NCBI GenBank assembly: GCA_019911785.1
Contig: JAIOJM010000099.1
Coordinates: 1 to 9,613 of the forward strand
Direction of reading: 5' to 3'
Length of the DNA: 9,613 nucleotides
From: Sulfuricella sp.
Lineage (GTDB): Bacteria > Pseudomonadota > Gammaproteobacteria > Burkholderiales > Sulfuricellaceae
Shown piece by piece: positions 1 to 6,113 of this stretch; the stretch's first letter is position 1, and the number at the start of each line of letters is the position of its first letter. The position numbers and the translations under genes are program-made. The notes under the pieces are model-generated. The model had not been told where the DNA came from. It saw nothing but the letters and a program-made list of their open reading frames with translations, and made no database searches.

Positions 1-663
1 GATCTTGATCATCGAGTAGATCTGCAGCGGCAGGGTGGCGACGCCGACGCCGGCGGTGAAGAAGGTGATGACGAAATCGTCGATGGAGAGCGTGAAGGCC
101 ATCAGCGCGCCGGCGATGACGCCCGGCATGATCAGCGGCAGGGTGACCAGGCGGAAGGTCTGCCAGGGCGTGGCGCCGAGGTCGCGCGCTGCCTCGAAGA
201 TGCTTTCGTCCATGCCGGCCAGGCGGGCGCGGACGATGATGGCGACGAAGCCGATGCAGAAGGTGATGTGGGCGATCAGCACCGACAGCATGCCCAGCGT
301 CAGGTTCATCACCTGGATGAAGAACAGCAGCAGGGAAACCCCGAGCAGGATCTCCGGCATCGCCACCGGAGTGATCACCAGCACCGGCAACAGCCTCAGA
401 TTGTAGCGGTGAATGGCGATGCCGGCCATGGTGCCGAGCACCGTGGCGATGCCGCTGGCGGTGCAGGCGATCAGCAGCGAATTGACCGCGGCGCGCAGCA
501 TCTGCTCGTCGTTGACCAGCACCTTGTACCAGTGCAGGGTGAAGCCGACCCACTCGGCGTTGAGGCGGGAATCGTTGAAGGAATAGGCGACCACGATCAC
601 CAGCGGCAGGTAGAGGAAGGCGTAGACGAACACCGAGGCGATCCACAGCCACTTGTTATGCAT
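1..663 (-). CDS. potC: Polyamine-type ABC transporter permease PotC, 3' end cut by window edge
   Basis: This is the second inner-membrane permease of a spermidine/putrescine-type ABC importer. It pairs with PotB to form the channel driven by PotA. The 221 visible residues start MHNKWLWIAS and run in frame to base 1. The family is usually about 260-280 residues, so roughly 40 C-terminal residues are missing. A first membrane segment lies at about residues 8-28. The EAA loop that docks on the ATPase is clear at about 157-181 (EAARDLGATPWQTF, then LPLIMPG), followed by the PotC-like stretch SIDDFVITFFTAG at 193-205. The ATG at 661-663 is supported by AGGAGG four bases upstream (minus strand, 668-673). 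It overlaps the potB stop by 8 nt, which suggests translational coupling. The substrate is inferred from family resemblance; putrescine, spermidine or a related amine cannot be told apart. Confidence 0.93.
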   Translation of the reverse strand, partial: MHNKWLWIASVFVYAFLYLPLVIVVAYSFNDSRLNAEWVGFTLHWYKVLVNDEQMLRAAVNSLLIACTASGIATVLGTMAGIAIHRYNLRLLPVLVITPVAMPEILLGVSLLLFFIQVMNLTLGMLSVLIAHITFCIGFVAIIVRARLAGMDESIFEAARDLGATPWQTFRLVTLPLIMPGVIAGALMAFTLSIDDFVITFFTAGVGVATLPLQIYSMIKI

Positions 664-1543
664 GGTTCCTCCTGCGCGAAAACCACATCGCCAGGCCGAC
701 GCAGGCCAGCACCACCAGCGTGAGCATGATCGACAGGGTGCTGCCGAACGGCCAGTCGCGGGTGCCGAGGAACTGGTCCTTGATCAGGTTGCCGACCAGG
801 ATGTCGCCGGTGCCGCCGAGGATGTCGGGAATGGCGAACATGCCGAGCACCGGGATGAACACCAGCGCCGCGCCGGAATACACCCCGGGCAGGGAAAGCG
901 GCCAAGTCACTCGCCAGAAGCGCTGCCAGGCGTTGGCGCCGAGATCCTGGGCCGCGTCGAGTAGCACCGGGTCATGCTTTTCCAGGTTGGTGTAGAGCGG
1001 CAGCACCATGAACGGCAGGTGGACGTAGACCATGCCGACCAGCACCGCGAACGGCGAGAACAGCAGCGCTACCGGCTCGAAGCCGAACAGGCCGAGCGCG
1101 CCGTTGATCATGCGCGAGAGCGCTGCCTGTGGGCCGAGGATGATCATCCAGGCATAGACGCGGATCAGGAAGTTGCTGGCGAACGGCAGCACTACCAGCA
1201 GCACCATCAGATCGCGGAATTTCCTGTTGCTGCGCGCGATCAGCAGCGCCACCGGATAGGCCATGATCAGGCAGATCAGGGTGGTGGCCAGTGCCACGAC
1301 GAAGGATTTGATGAAGATGCGGGTGTAGATGAAATCGCTGAAAAAGAAGCGGTAGGTTTCCAGCGTCAGGTTGGCCTTGCCGTCGGCAATCAGCGGCGCC
1401 AGGCCACCGTATTCGCCGGGAAAGCGGAACGACGCCAGGATCATGATCAGGCTGGGGGCGACGAAGAACGCCAGCAGAAACAGGAAGGGCGGCCCGCCGG
1501 TCAGCCAGCGGGTGAAGCGACTGCCTGAATCTCGCTTAAGCAT
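656..1543 (-). CDS. potB: Polyamine-type ABC transporter permease PotB
   Basis: This is the first membrane permease of the Pot-type importer. From the ATG at 1541-1543 it has 295 residues, close to the usual PotB/PotH length. It has about six hydrophobic segments, the first at residues 19-38 (PFLFLLAFFVAPSLIMILAS). The EAA coupling loop is at 196-220 (DAAQDLGANAWQRFW, then WPLSLPG), followed by FIPVLGMFAIPDILGG at 229-244, typical of PotB. An in-frame ATG at 1586-1588 would add 15 residues and overlap potA by 53 nt. I prefer 1543 because it gives the same 8-nt ATGCNTAA overlap with the preceding gene as the potB/potC junction. No strong Shine-Dalgarno precedes either start, so translation probably depends on coupling to potA. 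Confidence 0.93.
   Translation of the reverse strand: MLKRDSGSRFTRWLTGGPPFLFLLAFFVAPSLIMILASFRFPGEYGGLAPLIADGKANLTLETYRFFFSDFIYTRIFIKSFVVALATTLICLIMAYPVALLIARSNRKFRDLMVLLVVLPFASNFLIRVYAWMIILGPQAALSRMINGALGLFGFEPVALLFSPFAVLVGMVYVHLPFMVLPLYTNLEKHDPVLLDAAQDLGANAWQRFWRVTWPLSLPGVYSGAALVFIPVLGMFAIPDILGGTGDILVGNLIKDQFLGTRDWPFGSTLSIMLTLVVLACVGLAMWFSRRRNHA
668..673 (-). promoter_or_regulatory. Shine-Dalgarno site of potC inside the end of potB
   Basis: On the minus strand AGGAGG stands 4 nt before the potC ATG. It is encoded within the arginine codons at the end of potB. It fixes the potC start and allows reinitiation by ribosomes finishing potB. Confidence 0.75.
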
Positions 1544-2618
1544 TGAGAAAATGCCCCGCATCATGGCGCCAGGCCACCGTGACCGCATCCCCCACGGCGA
1601 AGAACATCGCCCGCCCCGGCTCGGAATTCGCCATCAGCGCCTCGATCAGAGTGCCGTTTTCCAGCTCCACCTTGTAAGTGGTCACATCGCCGATGTACAG
1701 GTAGTCACGCACTGTTCCTGAAAAGCGGTTCTTCAATTCGATGTCGTGATGGCGGCCGATGCGCACCTGCTCCGGGCGGATGGCGAACCAGCCCGATTCG
1801 CCGACCTTGGCGCCCTCCCGCGATGGCGCGGTGATTTCGCCGAGGTCCGACGCGGTCAGGCGCAGATGGCCGGCATCCGCCCCCTTCACTGTCACCGTGA
1901 ACAGGTTGATATGGCCGATGAAGTCGGCGACGAAGCGGTTGCGCGGGGAGCCGTAAAGCTTGGAGGGCTGGTCCATCTGCTCGATGCGGCCTTCGCGCAT
2001 CAGGGCGATGCGGTGCGATAGCGCCAGCGCTTCGGCCTGGGCATGGGTGACGAAGACGAAGGTCACGCCGACGTTCTTCTGCAGGTTGATCAGCTCGATC
2101 TGCATTTCCTGGCGCAGCTTGGCGTCGAGCGCGCCGAGCGGTTCGTCGAGCAAGAGCAATCTGGGACGATTCACCAGCCCGCGCGCCAGCGCCACGCGCT
2201 GCTTCTGGCCGCCGGACAGTTCATGCGGGTAGCTGTCGGCCTTGTCTTCCAGATGCACCTCGGCCAGCGCTTCGCGGGTCCGCGTCCTCACCGTGTTCGC
2301 ATCCTTGCCGGCCATCTTCAGGGGGAAGGCGATGTTCTCCGCCACGGTCATGTGCGGGAACAGGGCATAGCTCTGGAACACGGTATGCACCGGCCGCTTT
2401 TCCGCCGGGGTGCCGGCCAGATCGACGCCGTCGAGCAGGATCTGGCCGGCATCGGGCGATTCGAAGCCGGCGATCATCCGCAGCAGGGTGGTCTTGCCGC
2501 AGCCGGAAGGGCCGAGCAGGGTAAAGAATTCCCCCGTTTCGACGCTGAAGCTGACGTCCTCCACCGCGGCGAGCGTGCCGTAGCGGCGGGTGACGTTGCG
2601 GATTTCGAGGAGCGCCAT
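1536..2618 (-). CDS. potA: Polyamine-type ABC transporter ATP-binding protein PotA
   Basis: This is the cytoplasmic ATPase that powers the PotB/PotC channel. It has 360 residues. The nucleotide-binding domain shows Walker A GPSGCGKT (36-43), Q-loop glutamine 82, signature LSGGQKQR (134-141), Walker B LLLLDEP with D-loop LGALD (154-165) and switch histidine 192. A TOBE-type regulatory domain follows at about 278-355, as in the PotA/FbpC/MalK group. The switch region reads THAQAEA, where relatives more often have THDQEEA; the catalytic histidine itself is kept. The ATG at 2616-2618 has AGGA six bases upstream. It is the first gene of the potABC operon. The genes just upstream are a separate unit, since a palindrome and a 145-nt gap intervene. 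Assignment to polyamines rather than another small organic cation is by resemblance only. Confidence 0.95.
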   Translation of the reverse strand: MALLEIRNVTRRYGTLAAVEDVSFSVETGEFFTLLGPSGCGKTTLLRMIAGFESPDAGQILLDGVDLAGTPAEKRPVHTVFQSYALFPHMTVAENIAFPLKMAGKDANTVRTRTREALAEVHLEDKADSYPHELSGGQKQRVALARGLVNRPRLLLLDEPLGALDAKLRQEMQIELINLQKNVGVTFVFVTHAQAEALALSHRIALMREGRIEQMDQPSKLYGSPRNRFVADFIGHINLFTVTVKGADAGHLRLTASDLGEITAPSREGAKVGESGWFAIRPEQVRIGRHHDIELKNRFSGTVRDYLYIGDVTTYKVELENGTLIEALMANSEPGRAMFFAVGDAVTVAWRHDAGHFLNA

Positions 2619-2628
2619 TTCTTATCCT

Positions 2629-2644
2629 GTTTCAATAGTGAAAC
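2629..2644. promoter_or_regulatory. 16-bp perfect dyad next to the potA ribosome site
   Basis: GTTTCA and TGAAAC are perfect inverted halves separated by ATAG. The dyad abuts the AGGA ribosome site of potA (2625-2628). It could be an operator for a dimeric repressor or an mRNA hairpin affecting access to the ribosome site. The symmetry is seen directly; the function is inferred. Confidence 0.45.
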
Positions 2645-2651
2645 CGAGCTC

Positions 2652-2714
2652 TTGTAGGAGCGACCTCCTGGTCGCGATATTCAGTGGATCGCGACCAGGA
2701 GGTCGCTCCTACAA
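2652..2714. repeat. REP-like palindrome with perfect 27-bp arms
   Basis: The arms at 2652-2678 and 2688-2714 are exact reverse complements, 27 of 27, around a 9-nt loop. Each arm starts TTGTAGGAGCGACC or ends with its complement. Each also contains a smaller inverted repeat, GCGACC-TCCT-GGTCGC, so either one long stem or two short hairpins can form. Palindromes beginning GTAGGAGCGACC are dispersed, high-copy intergenic elements in many beta- and gammaproteobacterial genomes (established knowledge; copy number here unknown). It lies between the stop of the symporter gene and potA, both on the minus strand. It could limit read-through or stabilise the upstream mRNA. Confidence 0.85.
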
Positions 2715-2763
2715 ATTCATCTTTGCTGTAGAAATGCTATTAATGCTCTCCCCGGGAGGAAAG

Positions 2764-4278
2764 TCAGCGTTCGCTATGCGCCGACGGGTGGTGGTGCGGA
2801 TGTTCCGCCACGTGTTCGGTCTGCGCCGCCGCGTGGTGGTGCAGTACGGCGTGGGCGGGCGCCAGTGGCGTCGGCTTGCCGACGAAGTGCGGCAGCAGCG
2901 AGCCGATCGCCATGCCCCCGGCGCTCATCAGCAGACCCACCAGCTGCGGCGGCCAGTAGGTGTCGGGCTGAAGCGCTTCCAGCAGGAGCCACGAAACCAG
3001 CCCCGCAGCCATGGAAAAATAGGCGCCCTGGATGTTCGCACGTTTCCAGTATAGCCCGGCAAAGAGCGGGATGAAGGCCGCCACCAGCGTGATCTTGTAG
3101 GCATTCTCCACCATCTTGAAAATCGAGGCCTCGGAATTCAGGGCGAAGGCCAGAATTATCCCGGCGAAGCAGACGATGACGATGCGCATCATGCGCAGGA
3201 AGGCGTGGTCGCCGATCTTCGGGAAGAAGCCGCGCAGGATGTTCTCGGAAAAGGCCACCGACGGTGCCAGCAGGGTCGCCGAGGAGCAGCTCATGATCGC
3301 CGACAGCAACGCGCCGAAGAAGATCACCTGGGCGAACACCGGGGTGTGCTGCAGGATCAGGGTCGGCAGCACCAGTTGCGAATCCTTCTCCAGCAGCGCG
3401 CCGAACATCGCCGGGTCGATCAGCGTCGCCGAGTAGGCGAGGAACATCGGCACGAAGGCGAAGGCGAAATAGATCGATCCGCCCAGCACCGAGCCGCGCA
3501 CCGCGGTCTTTTCGTCCTTGGCCGAGGTGATGCGCTGGAATACGTCCTGCTGCGGAATCGAGCCGAGCATCATGGTCACCCAGGCGCCGACGAAGGGAAC
3601 CCATTCGGACATCCGCGCCGCCGGGAACAGATCGAGCTTGCCGGCATCGGCGGCGTGCTGCACCACTGCGCCGACGCCCCCGGTCATGCCGGCGATGAGG
3701 TAGGCGATGTAGAGCATGCCGCCCATGATTACGCTGATTTGCACGAAATCGAGAAAGGCCACCGCGAACATGCCGCCGAAGGTGGTGTAGGTGAGGACGA
3801 TGGCCGCACCCAGCACCATGCCCATATCCTGGCTGACGGCGCCGTCGGTGACGACGAAAAACACCAGGCCGAGCGCCTTGATCTGCGCCGACACCCAGCC
3901 CAGGTAGGAGGCCACGATGCACAGGGTGGTGATCATTTCTACCGGGCGGTTGTAACGCAGGCGGTAGTAGTCGCCGATGGTGAGCAGGTTCATGCGGTAC
4001 AGCTTGCCGGCGAAGAACAGGCCGGCGAGGATCAGGCACAGGCTGGAACCGAAGGGGTCGGCCACCACGCCGCGCAGGCCTTCCTTGGTGAAGGTGGCGG
4101 AAATGCCGAGCACGGTCTCGGCGCCGAACCAGGTGGCGAAGACGGTCGCCATCACCACCGGCAGCGGCAGGCTGCGGCCCGCGACGGCGAAATCCTTGGC
4201 GCTGTGAACGCGGGTGGCGGCGTAGAGGCCGATGCTGATGGAGGCCAGCAGGTAGATGACGACGAACCAGATCAACAT
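2764..4278 (-). CDS. Sodium:solute symporter (SSS/SSF) family permease with His-rich tail
   Basis: This inner-membrane secondary transporter of 504 residues belongs to the SSS family (relatives of PutP, PanF and vSGLT), which couples uptake of a small solute to an ion gradient. It begins in a membrane helix (MLIWFVVIYLLASISIGLY). It carries the family stretches AKDFAVAGRSLPLP (27-40), ATVFATWFGAET (44-55) and TYTTFGGMFAVAFLDFVQ (163-180), and has about 12-13 hydrophobic segments ending near residue 464. In the helix matching the PutP/vSGLT sodium site the motif is SAIMSCSS (326-333). The first hydroxyl residue is serine 330 and the second position is cysteine 331. Residues 476-501 carry ten histidines, including HHH at 480-482 and 495-497, predicted to be cytoplasmic or periplasmic and soluble. 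The start ATG has no clear Shine-Dalgarno, but a TATAAT lies 34-39 bases upstream. The substrate cannot be read from the sequence. Confidence 0.92.
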   Translation of the reverse strand: MLIWFVVIYLLASISIGLYAATRVHSAKDFAVAGRSLPLPVVMATVFATWFGAETVLGISATFTKEGLRGVVADPFGSSLCLILAGLFFAGKLYRMNLLTIGDYYRLRYNRPVEMITTLCIVASYLGWVSAQIKALGLVFFVVTDGAVSQDMGMVLGAAIVLTYTTFGGMFAVAFLDFVQISVIMGGMLYIAYLIAGMTGGVGAVVQHAADAGKLDLFPAARMSEWVPFVGAWVTMMLGSIPQQDVFQRITSAKDEKTAVRGSVLGGSIYFAFAFVPMFLAYSATLIDPAMFGALLEKDSQLVLPTLILQHTPVFAQVIFFGALLSAIMSCSSATLLAPSVAFSENILRGFFPKIGDHAFLRMMRIVIVCFAGIILAFALNSEASIFKMVENAYKITLVAAFIPLFAGLYWKRANIQGAYFSMAAGLVSWLLLEALQPDTYWPPQLVGLLMSAGGMAIGSLLPHFVGKPTPLAPAHAVLHHHAAAQTEHVAEHPHHHPSAHSER

Positions 4279-4311
4279 GATTGAACGCTAGCCGGTTGGT
4301 GGAGTTGGGGA

Positions 4312-4317
4312 ATTATA
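4312..4317 (-). promoter_or_regulatory. -10 box of the symporter gene promoter
   Basis: The minus strand carries a perfect TATAAT preceded by GGG. The expected start point, near 4305, would give a leader of about 27 nt before the symporter ATG. The hexamer 17 nt upstream (GCCGAT) does not resemble TTGACA, so an activator or an alternative spacing may be used. Confidence 0.5.
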
Positions 4318-4329
4318 CCCAAAAGACTG

Positions 4330-4362
4330 AAAAAATCGGCTGGTTTTCCGGTCTGGAAACAG
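4330..4362 (-). terminator. Possible intrinsic terminator after the DUF202 gene
   Basis: Reading the minus strand just past the DUF202 stop, CTGTTTCC and GGAAAACCAG can pair around AGACC with a small bulge. Four bases later there is a run of six T (4335-4330). The stem is short and the T run is slightly displaced, so this is only a candidate. It would separate the DUF202 transcript from the symporter promoter. Confidence 0.35.
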
Positions 4363-4379
4363 GAACTGATTCGTATCGG

Positions 4380-4748
4380 CTAATAAGACAGAGCCGCATA
4401 GACCGCCAGCATCAGCCCCAGCACGGCCAGCATCAGGTTGGTGACCACCGCCATGTTCACCCAATAGCCCGGCGGAATTTCCTGCGGGCTCAGGTCTTTC
4501 ACCAGCCGCCGATACTGCAGCGTGGACATCACCGCCAGTACCGCCCCCAGCAGGATCAATGCCACGCCGAGCCACAGGGAGAAGCCACGATGGATGGGCT
4601 CAGTCTGGCGTCCCAGCACCACATGCAGGAACAAGCCGAAGCGTTCCACGATGAAGCCGAAGCCCATCAGGCCCAGCACCGTGCGGTTCCAGGCGAGCAG
4701 GGTGCGCTCGGCGGCGAAGAATACGCGGGGATCCTGAAGGTAGCTCAT
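4380..4748 (-). CDS. DUF202 family (YidH-like) small membrane protein
   Basis: This 122-residue inner-membrane protein of unknown function matches the DUF202 (YidH) family. It begins MSYLQDPRVFFAAERTLLAW, and the family hallmark AERTLLAWNRT is at 13-23, followed by GFIVERF at 31-37. Three hydrophobic segments at about 24-45, 55-77 and 97-119 leave short loops, with a basic patch QYRRLVKD at 78-85. Length and topology fit the family. It is divergent from the universal stress protein gene, and the 117-nt space between them could hold shared control signals. No strong Shine-Dalgarno precedes the ATG at 4746-4748. I do not know a biochemical role for the family. Confidence 0.9.
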   Translation of the reverse strand: MSYLQDPRVFFAAERTLLAWNRTVLGLMGFGFIVERFGLFLHVVLGRQTEPIHRGFSLWLGVALILLGAVLAVMSTLQYRRLVKDLSPQEIPPGYWVNMAVVTNLMLAVLGLMLAVYAALSY

Positions 4749-4777
4749 GCTTTATGTTGCTCGGGGATTTTTGGACA

Positions 4778-4794
4778 AGTCTTAATTTTAGACT
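4778..4794. promoter_or_regulatory. 17-bp dyad in the divergent DUF202/uspA promoter region
   Basis: AGTCT and AGACT are inverted halves, and two of three inner pairs also match (AGTCTTAATTTTAGACT). The element covers the candidate -10 box of the leftward gene and lies 72 bases before the uspA ATG. It is a plausible operator; no regulator is recognised. Confidence 0.35.
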
Positions 4795-4812
4795 AGGCTA
4801 TGAATTAGTGAA
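4785..4812 (-). promoter_or_regulatory. Candidate promoter of the DUF202 gene
   Basis: On the minus strand TTCACT (4807-4812) and TAAAAT (4785-4790) are separated by 16 nt, matching 4 of 6 and 5 of 6 sigma-70 positions. The expected start would be near 4778, about 30 nt before the ATG. The -10 box lies inside the 17-bp dyad at 4778-4794. Confidence 0.35.
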
Positions 4813-4865
4813 GATATTCGCCCTCGCCTGCAGATTAAAGGCATGCACAGTTGAAGGAGTAACCC

Positions 4866-5306
4866 ATGTACCCGCATATTCTGATTGCCGTTGATGGAAG
4901 TGACCTGTCCAACCATGCCCTGCGAGAGGCTATCGCCCTTGCGCAAAGCCAGCACGCCGCCCTGCGCATCGTTCATGTGGCAGACGAGATTACGCTGAAC
5001 TGGGAGGGAGAATACGGAGACATGTCCGATATCCTGGAAAGCTTTCGGGAATCGGGCCGGCGGGTTCTGGAAAAGGCGCAAAATCTTGCGCGCGAGGCCG
5101 GGATGGAGGCCGAGGCCAGGCTGCTGGAGATTCAGACCTTCGGCCAGCGGATCTCCGATATGATCGTGGCGGAGGCCCAAGCCTGGCCCGCGGATCTGAT
5201 CGTGGTCGGAGCCCACGGGCGGCGCGGCCTGCATGATGTGCTTTTGGGCAGCGTGGCCGACGGTGTCGTGCGCCGCGCCAGCGTGCCGGTGCTCCTGGTG
5301 CGCTGA
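4866..5306 (+). CDS. Universal stress protein, UspA family, ATP-binding type
   Basis: This 146-residue cytoplasmic protein is a single Usp domain. It starts MYPHILIAVDGSD with aspartate 10, which normally contacts the nucleotide. It ends with the ATP-binding motif G-x2-G-x9-G-S: GAHG at 115-118, then GS at 128-129, followed by VPVLLVR. It therefore belongs to the ATP-binding (MJ0577-like) class, not the non-binding E. coli UspA class. Such proteins are dimers induced by growth arrest, energy stress or respiratory inhibition. The start is supported by AAGGAG at 4854-4859, six bases before the ATG. The dedA-type gene begins 41 nt after its stop on the same strand, so the two are probably co-transcribed. 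Confidence 0.93.
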   Translation: MYPHILIAVDGSDLSNHALREAIALAQSQHAALRIVHVADEITLNWEGEYGDMSDILESFRESGRRVLEKAQNLAREAGMEAEARLLEIQTFGQRISDMIVAEAQAWPADLIVVGAHGRRGLHDVLLGSVADGVVRRASVPVLLVR

Positions 5307-5347
5307 AGGCGAGTGCCACTGACAAGTGGCCGCGGGCACTATTCGAT

Positions 5348-5899
5348 ATGACACTCGCCGGGCTGGTGCAGGACTACGGCTACTACGCCGTGTTCCTGGG
5401 CACCTTCCTGGAAGGGGAGACCATCCTCGTCCTGGCCGGTTTCGCCGCACACAGGGGCTACCTCGAACTGCCGGGGGTTATCGGAATTGCCGCCGTTGGG
5501 GGCACTTTGGGCGATCAGCTCTATTTTTATCTCGGCCGGCGTTACGGACCGCAGATTCTCGCGCGCTTTCCGCAGTTGCAGCCGCGCGCGGCCAAGGTGG
5601 CGGCTCTGCTTCAGCGCCATCATCTGCCGCTGATCCTTTCCATTCGCTTCATGTACGGTTTGCGCACCGTGGGGCCGCTGGTCTTCGGCATGAGCCGCCT
5701 CGGCAGGATGAGGTTTTTCGCGCTCAATCTGGCGGGTGCGCTGCTGTGGGCGGTTTTGATAGGCGGCGCAGGTTATCTGTTCGGCAGCGCTCTGGGGCTT
5801 CTGTTTGCCGACCTGCGCCGGTACGAAGAGGTGCTGATGGCACTGATGGCCGGCGTGGGCGTAATAGTCTGGATTATCCGTCGCCGGCACTCTTCGTGA
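5348..5899 (+). CDS. DedA family (SNARE-associated/VTT domain) inner-membrane protein
   Basis: This 183-residue polytopic membrane protein of the DedA family is somewhat shorter than E. coli YqjA/YghB (about 220). Family members act in membrane homeostasis, and several are now linked to flipping of phospholipids or undecaprenyl phosphate. The expected features are present: DYGYYAVFLGTFLEGETILVLAG (residues 9-31) with acidic E22/E24, GGTLGDQLYFYLGRRYG (51-67) with D56, and SIRFMYGLRTVGPLVFG (98-114). The last places arginines 100 and 106 six residues apart, as in the essential pair of YqjA. A final hydrophobic helix (163-177) ends in RRRHSS. The ribosome site is weak. It follows uspA by 41 nt, and a short hairpin at 5315-5330 lies in the gap. 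Confidence 0.92.
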   Translation: MTLAGLVQDYGYYAVFLGTFLEGETILVLAGFAAHRGYLELPGVIGIAAVGGTLGDQLYFYLGRRYGPQILARFPQLQPRAAKVAALLQRHHLPLILSIRFMYGLRTVGPLVFGMSRLGRMRFFALNLAGALLWAVLIGGAGYLFGSALGLLFADLRRYEEVLMALMAGVGVIVWIIRRRHSS

Positions 5900-6113
5900 G
5901 GCGATTGCCAGGCTGGTCCTTTTACAGCATTTCAATCACCCACTTCGTGACCGTTCCGGTCGCATGGGCGCACTGATTTCCGCGGGCATCATCGAAGGCC
6001 TTGTATTCTTCTGCATTCCACTCATTGTGCGTTCACTAAGAGGGGTGATTGGCACAAAATATTAACGTCTTGTTTTTACTCTGCGTCCTCTGCGGTGAAT
6101 CGAAGTTGGTTCA
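5900..6113. other. Convergent intergenic gap, no complete gene
   Basis: This gap lies between the ends of the dedA-type gene and glgP. It contains a 36-codon open stretch on the minus strand with no start codon (5922-6032 including stop; see findings), a 7-bp hairpin (5947-5963) with no T run after it, and a short dispersed-repeat fragment at 6080-6097. No convincing terminator was found for either gene. Confidence 0.6.
6080..6097. repeat. Dispersed-repeat fragment, TCTGCG type
   Basis: The plus strand reads TCTGCGTCC then TCTGCGGTG, two near-copies of a 9-nt unit. The complementary form (CACCGCAGAGGACGCAGAG) is a short dispersed intergenic repeat seen in many proteobacterial genomes (established knowledge from memory). 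It lies just downstream of the glgP stop. Confidence 0.5.

Noticed and set aside
2774..4039. A 421-codon frame on the same strand as the symporter, shifted by one base
   Set aside because: Arg/His/Pro-rich translation without membrane segments. The symporter frame has full family motifs over the same DNA, so no frameshift is implied.
3205..4284. A 359-codon plus-strand frame opposite the symporter gene
   Set aside because: Its translation is dominated by H, G, E and Q repeats, typical of an antisense shadow of a GC-rich membrane protein gene.
5315..5330. Hairpin GCCACT-GACA-AGTGGC between uspA and dedA as a terminator
   Set aside because: The stem is 6 bp with no T run, and the dedA-type gene follows immediately. 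At most it is an mRNA stability or attenuation element.
5947..5963. Hairpin GTGACCG-TTC-CGGTCGC after dedA as a terminator
   Set aside because: No T tract on either side, and the symmetry falls inside the possible gene remnant.
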